Assembly: GCA_016802295.1 (NCBI GenBank) | Contig: JAESIW010000065.1 | Coordinates: 62,001 to 126,000 of the forward strand | Length of the DNA: 64,000 nucleotides | From: Brachionus rotundiformis | Taxonomy: Eukaryota > Rotifera > Eurotatoria > Ploima > Brachionidae | Reading direction: 5' to 3' | Shown: positions 24,129 to 34,429 of the stretch, one piece after another | Layout: each line of letters begins with the position of its first letter | Numbering within the stretch: position 1 is the first letter of the stretch | The notes under the pieces: generated by a model | Database searches by the model: none | What the model saw: only the letters and a program-made list of their open reading frames with translations | What the model was told of the DNA's origin: nothing | Position numbers and translations under genes: made by a program

Positions 24129-25566
24129 TGCTACGCTTATGCGTGAAGTCTGGATTAATCAGACTGTAAGCAATATTAGTCACTTAATATGTCATCTAGT
24201 TTGTTTTTGAATAAGTCAATTGTTTTCGATTCGATTACCTCATTTGTCAGTTTGTTCCAATCGCTAACAACTCTGTTAGTAAAAAAATTATACCTCGGTA
24301 AACAATTTTTTATTAGTTCTCCTCTTTGTTTGTATCGATTACCTCTTGTATTATATGTACTTACACCTTCCAAATGTTCGCTGTACCAACTTATCTCGTT
24401 AAGTCCATTCATTAACTTGTCCATTTGTATTAGATCTCCGCGTCTCCTTCTTGTCGAAAGTGTTGTAAGATTCAGTTTTTTGAGTCTTCCTGAATAATTT
24501 AGCTCACCGAATCCATTTATTTTTCGTGTAGCTCTTCTGTGTACTCTCTCAAGTGTATCAATATCTTTCCTCAGGTATGGATTCCAAACTTGTACTGCAT
24601 ATTCGAGATAGGGTCGAACGAGACTTGTGTACATTTTTTTTATATTATTTGAATCATGGTTACTGAAACCATTTAATACTTGCCCAAGAATTCTGTTTGC
24701 TCTTGCCGATGAAGCACATATTTGCTTAGACCATTTCATTTCGGAATTTACTATGACTCATAGATCTTTCTGTTCAGAAGCCTTCGTCAATTTGTGGACT
24801 TCATTTTCCTCTGATATATAATAATCCGTTCTTGGGATTTTCCTACCAATATGCCTTACTTCACATTTTTCAGTGTTAAGATTCATCGACCATTCACTAC
24901 ACCACTTGACGAGACTATTTATATCATCTTGTAGCTGCTCTTTCTTTAAATTTTCATTTAATTTATTAAATATGCAATATATCTTGCAGTCATCCGCATA
25001 CAGAGAGGATCTTCCACCGAGTATTTCCGGAAGGTCATTTATATAAATAACAAAAAGAAGTGGACCAAGTACTGAACCTTGAGGAACTCCACTTGTTACA
25101 TCTAACCAATCCGATTTTGCATGACCAAGCACCACTCGTTGTTTCCTATGGTGAAGGAAGGATTCGATCCAATTGAGTAATTTTCCTTTGATCCCATAGT
25201 TCATCAACTTTATGATTAATTTATTGTGACTGACCTGGTCGAATGCTTTTGAGAAATCAGTGTAGACATTATCAACCATATTTCCTTGGGCAAGCTCAAA
25301 TGTTATCAGGTCAACACTCTCCAAAAGGTTTTTAGTGCAAGATTTATTTGGAATAAATCCATGCTGGCATTTGTTAATTAAACTATTCTGGTTTAAATGA
25401 CTAATTATAAATTTTCGTATGATTTTCTCAGTGATTCGGCATACAATCGATGTGAGTGAAACCGGTTTGTAGTTCTTAACGTTGCATCTATCACCTTTTT
25501 TGAAAATTGGAGTAATGTCTGCTCTCTTCCATATCTCTGGTAATGAACTTGTCCTTAGAGATTCTT
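24085..25566 (-). mobile_element. 5'-truncated non-LTR retrotransposon with reverse transcriptase
   Basis: The minus strand is one reading frame from about 25566 to 24176, broken by a single TGA at 24758-24760 where the family normally has Gly in the EKDLGV motif. Visible RT blocks: ADITPIFKKGDR, NYKPVSLTS, HGFIPNKSC, VYTDFSKAFD, SGVPQGSVLGPLLFVIYIND and the catalytic SLYADDCKIY, then the C-terminal NRVVSDWNKL. The 3' end carries a TAA/ATT microsatellite (24085-24128) typical of CR1/L2/Jockey-type tails. The 5' half, with endonuclease and ORF1, is missing. It resembles CR1/Jockey clades; the exact clade needs a tree. Related relics lie at 10750-11200, 47340-47500 and 53340-53720. Confidence 0.93.
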
Positions 25567-27934
25567 AATTTATCTAATTTTATAAAATCTTGAAATGAAA
25601 AATTAATTTTTTATTTTAATTAAATTAGATTCAATTTATTCAGACAAGTGTCCATAATTTATCTTGGATTTTTTATTAAAATCTCTTAATTGGTAGCTTA
25701 ATTTAAATATTATCGATTTTTAATAACCTTTTAAATTAATGACCTTCAATCATTTTAAATTAAAAAAAAATTTTTTGCGAATGATCATCATCCCAAAATG
25801 CAAAACAATTTTTTTTTAGATTTACTTAATAAAGAATATTCATTAAAATTAATTTAATATTATTTTAGAATATTAATTTTCTTTCAATTAATATTCTGAC
25901 AGTTTTAAAGATAAAATCGTCAAAATTTTGTTTAAATGAGTTAATATGCTTTATAATTATGATTTACAGACAATATCTGACGGAAAATCTCGAAAGATAA
26001 CCTCATGCATGATTCTATTTCTTGTAAACTTTAAAAAGCATTTTTGAATAATTCAATACTTACAAGAAGTTCTTGTTAGGTCAAACACTTACACGAATGG
26101 TTAAAGCCCTCTTTTCAGCCTGCATGCTTCAGGTCATTGAATAAGATCCTAACTAGGATCTCATCAAGATTTTCTTCTGAAAACCTAACAAAATCCTGAC
26201 CAAATTTCTACTCAGTTTAGTACCTGATTTTGATCAAGTTCACTCATGATCTGATACTACAAGTCCTAAATAAGAAATAAAGCTTGTATATAGGATTTTT
26301 ATCAGATTGATATCAGATCATAAAGTGTCTTAAAAATTTTCAATTTTTCAAATTAACTAAGTAAATTTAAGATTTTTTAAGTTTTTCAAGGATCCTTAAA
26401 AAGCTTTTATTGTTATAGATAAAAATTAAGATTAAACAAGCAACGGATCATGAATCTTTTATGATAAGATAGTTCTTTATAGGATTAATGACTAATATAA
26501 TACCTTTAAAGGAATCCTAATATGAATTTTTTCATGGGCGATTGCTATTGGAAATACTATATTAAATAGGGTAGCTGTTCTCATCAGTTAACTCTTAAAA
26601 GGTTATTGAATGACTAAGATTTTGTAAATAAGCCTAAGAAAGGTAGACCAAAAGAATTAGGAAATTCAGTGAATTTTAAAATAATTTTATTATTGATTTT
26701 AAATCAATTTTTTTTTAAATAATTAAATTAAACAAAAATATTTCTCAAAAACACAAAATTTTGTGTTGATGAGATACGTGTTGGTGCTGAAGAGTTTTTT
26801 ATTTGTAGAGAAGAGATTTTTCTTAGTTAATAATCGTGGGTAGTTAATAATCTCTTTTTTTTTTGGTTTTAGTTAGCTTACTTTACCAAGCCACGTAAAA
26901 CGATTGAGTTAATTGAAAAAATGATTAAATTAAATTTAATGATAAATTGAGCTAATTTTTATCAAAATAAATTCCGCCGCGTTTTGCTCTAACACAAATT
27001 ATTTTGTTCCCAGTAATCTTAATCCTTCTCTTCCAGTAAATGATAGGATCCGACATGTATAGTATATACAATCTATTAAAGAATTTGCTAAAAATTATGA
27101 ATCATCCGTTGATAATTTAGGAATTTTAACTTTCTGAACTGTTCGATAAATATATTTTTGAATTTTTTAGTGAGGAAAGCACTTTGTTGTTTTTGATACT
27201 AGGAATATGATATGAAAAAAGCTAGCCAGCACTAAAATATCATCACAAAAGGTCTAACGCAAAAAATTACATTGATAGAGCCGATAAGAAAATTTACAAG
27301 GCAAAGCTCCTTTTGAAAACTTTTATAGATATCTTTTTCATTAATTAATTTAGATTTGATGAAACTCTAAAATATTAATCATTGAATTATTTTATTCTAA
27401 AAATTTATTCTTGTGTTTCATTTTGACGACATTAAAAGCATTAATTTCAATTACTTTCAATATAAATTGACATCATTTATAAAGTTTTAAAATTTATTTA
27501 TTCAAAATTTTCATTTCAAGAATTATATTAATATTTTGTGCAATTTTTACCAAAACAAAGTATTAATAATGAAATCGAAATACATAATATTAATTCTGTC
27601 AATAAGTAACTGTTTTATTAGTCATTAACTAAAAGGTCTCGTTTTAATATTCATTTCCAAGGCTGTTTAATGGTTTTAGGTGATTTGAGTTTGAATCTTA
27701 TGGAAACTTTTCAAATGAGGTCAGACAATTTATTCAAAAGATTAAGCATTGACTCAAGAAATGGAAGAATCCAAAAGCGATCCTTTATTGGAATATGTAA
27801 TTTGAATACGTCTCTTGGATGATGTTTTATTTGTGTGCTAAACAGATAAAAAATTCAATTTATTTATCAATAACATAACTATTTTTATTTAAATAAAATT
27901 TCTATAAAGAATCTTTTAAATTTCATAATTAGTA
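25567..27934. other. A+T-rich DNA without a recognisable gene
   Basis: Beyond the truncated LINE end I see no coding exon. Around 26100-26560 short motifs such as gatcaagtt, tcatcaagatttt and aggatcct recur, giving a repetitive but degenerate texture. Confidence 0.45.
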
Positions 27935-28149
27935 CCGTACTCCCTTGCAAATAAGTGACCCCATTATATCCCCTTTTTAAAAGCTAATTAAAAGCTAATC
28001 AAAAGTGGCTTAGTTCTATCCATTTTGCTTTCTTGTAAAGTAAAACTCTTTATAAAATTTACATTTGAAATAAATTTTCTCTCATCTAAGGGCTTAAATT
28101 CTTCAGTAAAGGCACGGTTTTGGGGGCACTTATTTGCAAGGGAGTACGG
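27935..28149. mobile_element. MITE with 28-bp terminal inverted repeats
   Basis: The left end ccgtactcccttgcaaataa at 27935 is found inverted at the right end (28122-28149). The TIR is 28 bp with one mismatch, and the element is 215 bp with no coding capacity. TA dinucleotides flank the inner CTCCCTTG core on both sides, which could be a Tc1/mariner-type TA target site, but inverted homology extends three bases beyond, so the exact end is uncertain. Confidence 0.85.
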
Positions 28150-28674
28150 CAATTAATGTTGCTTTTTATGAACACTCCTTCGTTTAAACCTTTTTGTTTG
28201 AAAAATAAGTTTTTTAGGTTTTTACAAAAAATAGATTCTTTAATTGAATTATTAAATAAATAAAATAAGAAATATAAAAGATTTAATTATGTGATAAAAT
28301 GTCTTTAAATTGGACTTGTATGGTAAAATAAATAATTCCACTGGAACTTATCGAAATTTACTTACACTAAAAACTTTAAACAGAAGAATTTAGAAAATAC
28401 CATAGTTCAACATGATACTATTTTCACCTAAACACTTTCCCCAAAGGTTTGCCAAATTGGATAACAATTCTAATCTAAAGAATTGATAAAATTGAAATCA
28501 CGAAAATATCATGGACTTATACTATTTTTTTCTAAAAAGAAAAACATTTATTTAATATTTTTTCTTTACTATTTTAAAAGAATGAAAATAATTAAGATGC
28601 TTTTTTGATTTGCGCGTCTTTATTTGATTTAAATTTATTACTCAAAAATATGGATCTAAACCCTTTTTTTTTCC

Positions 28675-28926
28675 CTATTCAGTCCTTGTGGAGCATAGGG
28701 TCATTACTTTTGATTTCCACTCAAGTCGATAATTTGCCTTTACCTCTGCTTCTTCCATGTCATTCCCATTTCGATGAGCTCTTTCTTGATTGTTGATCTC
28801 CATGTTACGTCGCCCTTGAGGTGTCCATTGAAGTGCCCTTTTTGGTATCCGTGTATCTTTCATTCTAAGTACATGCCTGAGCCATCGCAGCCTTTTGTTC
28901 TTGATGCATTGACTTAATGGCTCTGA
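28675..28926 (-). mobile_element. LINE 3' fragment, copy B
   Basis: Diverged sister of 18928-19250 in the same orientation: RIPKRALQWTPQGRR and EWKSKVMTLCSTRTE are readable. It lacks the internal VGRP segment and is more truncated at its 5' side. Confidence 0.85.
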
Positions 28927-29584
28927 AAAAAATATGGATCTACAGAGATAAAACAGCCGTGATTATTGATACGTGGGAATGATAAGTGCATATAATGTCC
29001 TGTGATAGGTCATAAACTGGCTTACATGGCTGTTTTTTTAAAGTCTGCCTAGCAATGAGAATGAACAAATTTAAACTGCACAAGAGGCATGGAGGGAAAC
29101 CGTTGTCATGGTAGTGAAAATAGATTATTGAAGTGGTATTATAACAATTAATGATATAATGAAAGACATCAATCATCAATAACAATGATGATACTCATAG
29201 CAAAGGTTATTAAAATATTAAAACCATCATTTATAGAAATAAAGACACAGTTCTATAATTTTAATTCATTTACATTTCTATATTGATTTTATCTCTAGTA
29301 ACTATCATTTTATAGATTTTAATTTAATTTATATTTATAATTATATTTTAGAATTTAATTTGAAAAAATATAATTCAATAAAATATTTTACATTCTTTAA
29401 GGTTATCTAAACCTGCTGAAAATATCTTAAATGAGTATATCAGCTGACTTTAAAGTTTCAAATGCTAGTTAAATGGCTTCAATAGTGAACCATAAACCGC
29501 GGTCAGTTTGTCAGTCCGAGTATTAGCCAGATCTAAACAAAAACTCCATTTAAATATGAATGAATCCGAAACTAAAATTGTATA
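28927..29584. other. Upstream flank of Pur-alpha copy 2
   Basis: No coding or repeat feature recognised. The sequence bears no resemblance to the flank upstream of copy 1 (before 17629). Confidence 0.45.
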
Positions 29585-30560
29585 AAGAACGAATCAGAGT
29601 TAACGACATATAATTTTAATAATTAGTCGATAACAAATCAGCTTATACCTACGTGTATATGAATAGGAACCAAATTCGTATAAATTATAGGAAAATAGTT
29701 GGAAAAAAATTCTTAATATCATCAGTTAGTTGAGAGAGAAAGAAAGTGAGTGAAAGACAAGTTTTAGTGAAATAAAAAAAGATGTCGGAAAGCGGAGATG
29801 ATGAGAGAAGACCTGGTCAGCAAGGAAGAAGGCGAGGCGCTGGTGGCAATGGCAATGGCTCGAGTGAAAAAGAGCTGGCGAGCCAACAGGTTCAAATTCA
29901 GTCTAAACGATTCTACATAGACGTGAAAGAGAACCAGCGCGGTCGGTTCATCAAGCTGGCCGAGGTCGGGGTCGGAGGCCGCAAGAGTCGCATCGTCCTG
30001 TCCATACCGGCAGCATACGATCTGAAGCATTTTCTTGGCGAGTTCAGTGACCTGAACGCACAAATGGGTCCCACTCAGCCGAATCAGCAGGCGAGCAACG
30101 AGACCAAGCGAGGCGAGCCAGACGCAGGTTTGATCAAGAGCGAGACCATTACCAAGGACAGAAAGCGCTACTATTTGGACTTGAAGGAAAACCAGCGCGG
30201 TAGATTCTTGCGTATTAGCATGGTGGTTCAGAGAGGGCCGAGAGCTTTTATAGCCATACCAGCGCAAGGTCTAATTGAGTTCAAGGACCACTTGAACGAC
30301 ATGCTCGAAAGATATGGTGTAGGCTTTGAACAAGAACAGCCACAGCCCGACTTGCCCGAGTCAAAGTCTGTCAAAGCGGACAACAAGATATTCTACTTTG
30401 ACTCGGGCTCAAATGCCCGCGGTGTCTTTTTGAAAATAAGTGAAGTCAGACAAAGCAGATACAGAACTTCGATCACCATACCACAGGCTCACTTGGCCGA
30501 AGTTCGCGATCAGATAAACGAATATTTGAACAAACTACCGGCAACACCGGCTGATCAAGC
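29585..30560 (+). repeat. Direct duplication, copy 2 (Pur-alpha leader and CDS)
   Basis: Identical to 17629-18604 as far as I could compare; see that entry. Homology begins at aagaacgaatcag and ends inside the CDS three codons before the stop. Confidence 0.9.
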
Positions 30561-30573
30561 AACATCTCAATAG
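29782..30573 (+). CDS. PURA: Pur-alpha/beta single-stranded nucleic-acid binding protein, copy 2
   Basis: Same 263-residue, three-PUR-repeat protein as copy 1, differing only in the last two residues (SQ instead of KD) because the duplicated block ends just before the stop codon. The frame is open and undamaged. The leader is identical for about 197 bp upstream of the ATG, so the core promoter or 5' UTR may also be shared. The 3' UTR is unrelated to that of copy 1, and there is no poly(A) tract at the break, which argues against a simple retrocopy. It may be a true recent duplicate, a gene-conversion partner, or an assembly artefact. Confidence 0.9.
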   Translation: MSESGDDERRPGQQGRRRGAGGNGNGSSEKELASQQVQIQSKRFYIDVKENQRGRFIKLAEVGVGGRKSRIVLSIPAAYDLKHFLGEFSDLNAQMGPTQPNQQASNETKRGEPDAGLIKSETITKDRKRYYLDLKENQRGRFLRISMVVQRGPRAFIAIPAQGLIEFKDHLNDMLERYGVGFEQEQPQPDLPESKSVKADNKIFYFDSGSNARGVFLKISEVRQSRYRTSITIPQAHLAEVRDQINEYLNKLPATPADQATSQ

Positions 30574-31112
30574 AATTAAATCATTATATGATTCATCATA
30601 TTTCCTAAATGTTATTAGTAGCTCTCGGTTTTTAAATTTTTAGTGTCATTTTTTAAATTCATTAAACATTCATATTTTTAACAGTTTTTTTTTTAAACAA
30701 TTAATAATAAATCAGCATTTTCTAATTGTTTTTTTAGACTAGTAAAAAATTTGTTTAACACTTTTAGTTATCTTTTCCAGCAAAAATCATAAAGTTTCCG
30801 TGGTAACACCACTTTTCAAAACTAACTTAACATTTTTTAACTCTTGTCAAACTTTATTTGCAAAATAAAATCTTAATGTAACAATTTATTTTTAAATTTT
30901 ATAAAAATTTAAATTTATATTAGCATAAATTTGCCCAAAATTTTTAGCTTTCTTCCCAAAAATATAATTAATGTATACTCTTCTCATTTTTAAGGGCGTG
31001 TGTAAATAAAAAACATAAATATTACAATATAAAATCTTGTACATCATTTAGTCAAATCGAAAAATTTTAATATCTTTTATTTCTAATTGATTTTTTTTTC
31101 ACATATTTTAAA

Positions 31113-32267
31113 ATGTCTAAAATAAGTCTTAATTTGCAAAAAGTTGTAGACAAAATAAATTTAGCATCAGCAAAAAGAACTCAAGTAAATTAAGAAAAAT
31201 ATAAATTTTATTAAGATAAATTTTGTTATAAGAACCTTAACTACTTCAAACCTCGACTAGTTGCCGTATCAAAGTTTAAAACAATTGAAGACATTATTTC
31301 AGTTTATAAAGATGGGTATACTCATTTTGGCGAGAATTATGTAATATCTCCAAAATTAAAGAAAATTATTTTTATAATTTTATAAAAGATTAATGAATTG
31401 TTTACCAAGTCTAAAGATCCATTGATTCAAAAAGAATGCCCAGACATAAAATGGCACTTTATTGGTAATCTACAGTCAAATAAAATAAAAAAATTGTTAT
31501 GTAAGTTTTTTTAATTATAATAATAGTTTAAATTCTACTTCATAAAAAAGCTGTTCAAAATCTTTATGTTGTTGAGACCATCGATTCTCTGAATTTGGCT
31601 GATAAGATAAATAAATTGGTCTCAAACAATAAGCTAAATGTAATGATTCAAGTCAATACTAGCTCAGAAAATCGTAAAGCCTAATTATTTAAATAAAGTT
31701 CCAGAATTATTTTTTGTTGAAGAGAAACATGGTATAGATAAGGACAAAGCCCTCGAACTTTATGAACACATTATAAAAAACTGTGGAAATTTAGAACTAA
31801 AGGGTCTAATGACAATTGGTTCATTTGAAGAATCAAGCTCGAGTGATTCTTATAATAAAGATTTTCAAGTAATTCATGTAGAAATTTATTGAAAACTTAA
31901 TATACTTTTTCAATGCCTTAATAATTTCCTTTCGAATTATTAAAATGAAATTAGTTCTAATATTTTTAAATTTAGTAACAAAAGTTTAATTTTTTGCTGC
32001 ATTGAAGTTAAAAAATAAAAAATAAAATAATCTCTTTAATGAATTTAATTTAAAGAATTTAATCGAGTGTAAAGAAAAAATTTGCCAAGAACTTTCAATA
32101 GAACCAGAAAAAATTGAACTTAGCATGGGAATGTCAAATGACTTTGAAAAAGCGGTATAATTAATCTAAAATTAATAATTAATTTAAAAAAAAAAAATTT
32201 TTATTAGATTTTAATGGGAAGTTCAAGTGTTCGAATCGGATCTTCCATTTTCGGCCCAAGAAATTAG
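31113..32267 (+). CDS. PLPBP: Pyridoxal phosphate homeostasis protein (YggS/PROSC)
   Basis: Seven small exons that no single open frame reveals: 31113-31184, 31233-31340, 31389-31500, 31551-31673, 31723-31868, 32056-32154, 32208-32267. Phases agree and the sum is 240 codons (human 275 residues). Conserved blocks: PRLVAVSKFK, whose Lys binds PLP; THFGENY; IKWHFIGNLQSNK; VETIDS; MIQVNTS; KHGID; LKGLMTIGSF; LSMGMSNDF; and the phosphate-binding SSSVRIGSSIFG at the end. The protein is a non-enzymatic PLP carrier of the alanine-racemase N-terminal fold and keeps vitamin B6 supply balanced in cytosol and mitochondria. The stop lies 54 nt from the stop of the convergent acyltransferase gene. Confidence 0.93.
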
Positions 32268-32321
32268 AAAATTTTTTTTTAAAAAATTTGTTTTTTTTAT
32301 ATTACTAAAATTAAACATGTT

Positions 32322-33704
32322 TTATTTTCTTTTTGACTTGCTAATTTCGCCTGTTTTGGCCATTTTGGTTTCAAGAAATCCCTTTAGAGCAGTACCAACA
32401 TCATTTAAATTCAATAAAAATGTATCATGGCCATACAAACTATCCATTTCAAAATAGCTAACTTGACTATTTCCGGATTGTTTAATCCATTTTGATAAAT
32501 CACGTTGCTGTTCAACAGGAAACAAAATGTCTGTCTGTGATCCCATTATCAATACAGGACATGTTAAATGCTGAAAAGCATCAACCATATTTTCGCACCC
32601 TTCAGACAAATCAAATAAATCCATAGCCTTAGATAAATAGAGCAGGGAATTGGGATCATATTTTGAGACAAAATTTTTTCCTTGATGGTTTAGATAATTC
32701 TCTATTTCAAAAGATGGACTAAGCGTGATCGGGTCAATGCTATTTATTTTTTTTCTTCCGAATCTCTGCTTCCATTCTGGTCCACTGCGATAAGTTACTG
32801 TAGCAATTTCCCTAGCCAAACGTAGACCACTCACTGGACCTTCTGTACCATAATAAAATCCTTTATTCCATTTTGGATCCAGCATTATGGCTTTACGCTG
32901 TAAATATCTCATTGCTATTGAACTTGGCTCGGCTCTGGCACAGGTCGAAATTGCTATTACCCTATACAAATGAAAATTTAATAAACAGTGCTTTAAGTTT
33001 AATTTGGGTTACCTTGAAACTCTGGATGGATACTTAAGACCTGACAGAAGAGAACACATGCCACCGAGTGATGAACCTACTGAAGCATGGAGTTTTTCAA
33101 TTCCTAAATGGTCAAGCAACAAAAATTGAGCCTTAACCATGTCATGAACAGTTAGCAAAGGAAAGTTTGTCCCGTATGGTTCTTTAGTGACAGGACTAAT
33201 GGACGACGGACCAGTTGAACCAAAGCACGAACCCAAATGATTCACACAAATAACAAAAAATTTTTCTGTATCAATGGCCATTTTTTCCCCAATAAAATCC
33301 TCCCACCAGCCGGGGTTTAGATTGGTCACATTTTGCTTAGCATGTGAATTGGCCGATAAACCCGTAAATAATAAAATTGCATTGTCTTTTTCATTGTTTA
33401 AATTTCCCCAAGTTTCATAAGCCAGTCTTAACTCTGGCAGTACGCCTCCCAATTTAAAATTGAATTTTTTATCATGGTAAAAAATATTATACATATCGTC
33501 TCTTAATTTGAGATATATTGGATCTGGTCCATTGGGTTTGTTTAAGGGATTTTTTGATACACTATCTAAGCCCTTAAATTCCAAATCTAAATCTTCTAGA
33601 GGAACATTGGTTGATCTTGATGAATGTCTGGAAAGGTTGAACTGCGGAATAAATAGAGGAAAAGTTCGCTTTAAAAACATGATTTTTGTTTTTACTATGA
33701 GCAA
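32322..33704 (-). CDS. MetX/Met2-family homoserine (or serine) O-acyltransferase
   Basis: Two exons, 33013-33704 and 32322-32961, joined by an intron of 51 nt, give 443 residues. Alpha/beta hydrolase of the acyl-CoA:homoserine/serine O-acyltransferase family. Signatures: LPELRLAYETWGNLN, GWWEDFIG, NHLGSCFGSTGP, PYGTNFP.LTVHDMV and the nucleophile elbow GSSLGGM (Ser212). The second exon supplies the acid GSQTDILFP and the His of LYGHDTF, so the triad looks complete. In bacteria and fungi these enzymes start methionine or cysteine synthesis; the acyl donor and acceptor cannot be read from the sequence. The N-terminus (MFLKRTFPLFIPQFNLSRHSSR) looks like a mitochondrial presequence; ATGs at residues 1 and 9 are both possible. 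The intron and targeting peptide argue against bacterial contamination. Confidence 0.88.
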
Positions 33705-33893
33705 AGAGCAAATTCTTGATATAAATTTACTTTTTGTTATCTAAACTTTTCAATCTAGGAATTTTAAACAAAAATTAACAAAATTTATTTCAAATATTCT
33801 TTTCTTATTTTAAATTTATTCACATATTACATTAAATTATGTAATTCTTGTTTTTATTCTATAAAAAAATTTATCTGAAATATTTTTAAAATA
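33705..33893. promoter_or_regulatory. Compact divergent promoter region
   Basis: 189 bp separate the ATGs of the diverging acyltransferase and C6orf120 genes, so promoters and leaders of both must lie here or overlap the genes. A+T-rich; no specific element identified. Confidence 0.45.
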
Positions 33894-34373
33894 ATGCTAA
33901 TTGGTATATTAATAATAGCGTTTGGTAGTATTCAATCAACCACATGCAACAAATTGATTTCCACTGAAAAAGGAGAATTAGAGAGTGGCAATTTTATCTA
34001 TTATAAATATCAACAAAAATTAAATTTTAAACTTGAGCTTGAGAGTTTGACCGGTGATTGTGATTTATACATATCGGATAAATACCAATATGTAAATTAT
34101 TCCAATTATGACCTTCAGTCGACGACCTATGGCATAGACGAGATTTTCATTGACGAAAATCTCAAGCGTCCAGTCTACGCTTCTGTCTACGCCCATCCGT
34201 ATTATTCTAGTTGTGAATACAATCTAAATATGTTCGCTGATCCTGAAGAGGCCGATTCTTTTCAAAATGAGCATGACAATTTAAATGAAAATGAAGATGG
34301 TAGTGAAAAAGAAGGGACATTGTGGTGGCTTTTTATTAACTTAATAGAATTATTGGCAGAAATATTTTTGTAA
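33894..34373 (+). CDS. UPF0669 protein, C6orf120 homologue
   Basis: Single exon, 159 residues. A signal peptide is followed by the family core: GNFIYYKYQ, LESLTGDCDLYISDKY, YDLQSTTYGID, RPVYASVYAHP and a C-terminal hydrophobic LWWLFINLIELLAEIF after an acidic stretch. The order and spacing match vertebrate C6orf120, a small secreted N-glycoprotein of poorly known function. It looks complete. The stop lies 56 bp from the convergent rotatin stop. Confidence 0.88.
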   Translation: MLIGILIIAFGSIQSTTCNKLISTEKGELESGNFIYYKYQQKLNFKLELESLTGDCDLYISDKYQYVNYSNYDLQSTTYGIDEIFIDENLKRPVYASVYAHPYYSSCEYNLNMFADPEEADSFQNEHDNLNENEDGSEKEGTLWWLFINLIELLAEIFL

Positions 34374-34429
34374 AAATTTATTTAATACCAAATTTAAATA
34401 ATCTTTATAGTTTAAAAAAAAATAAAAAA

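Noticed and set aside
26100..26600. Apparent repeats of gatcaag/aggatc motifs
   Set aside because: Copies are too short and irregular to define a unit; may be chance in biased sequence.
28940..29185. 81-codon minus-strand frame upstream of Pur-alpha copy 2
   Set aside because: Composition fits A+T-rich chance sequence; no motif, no splice context.
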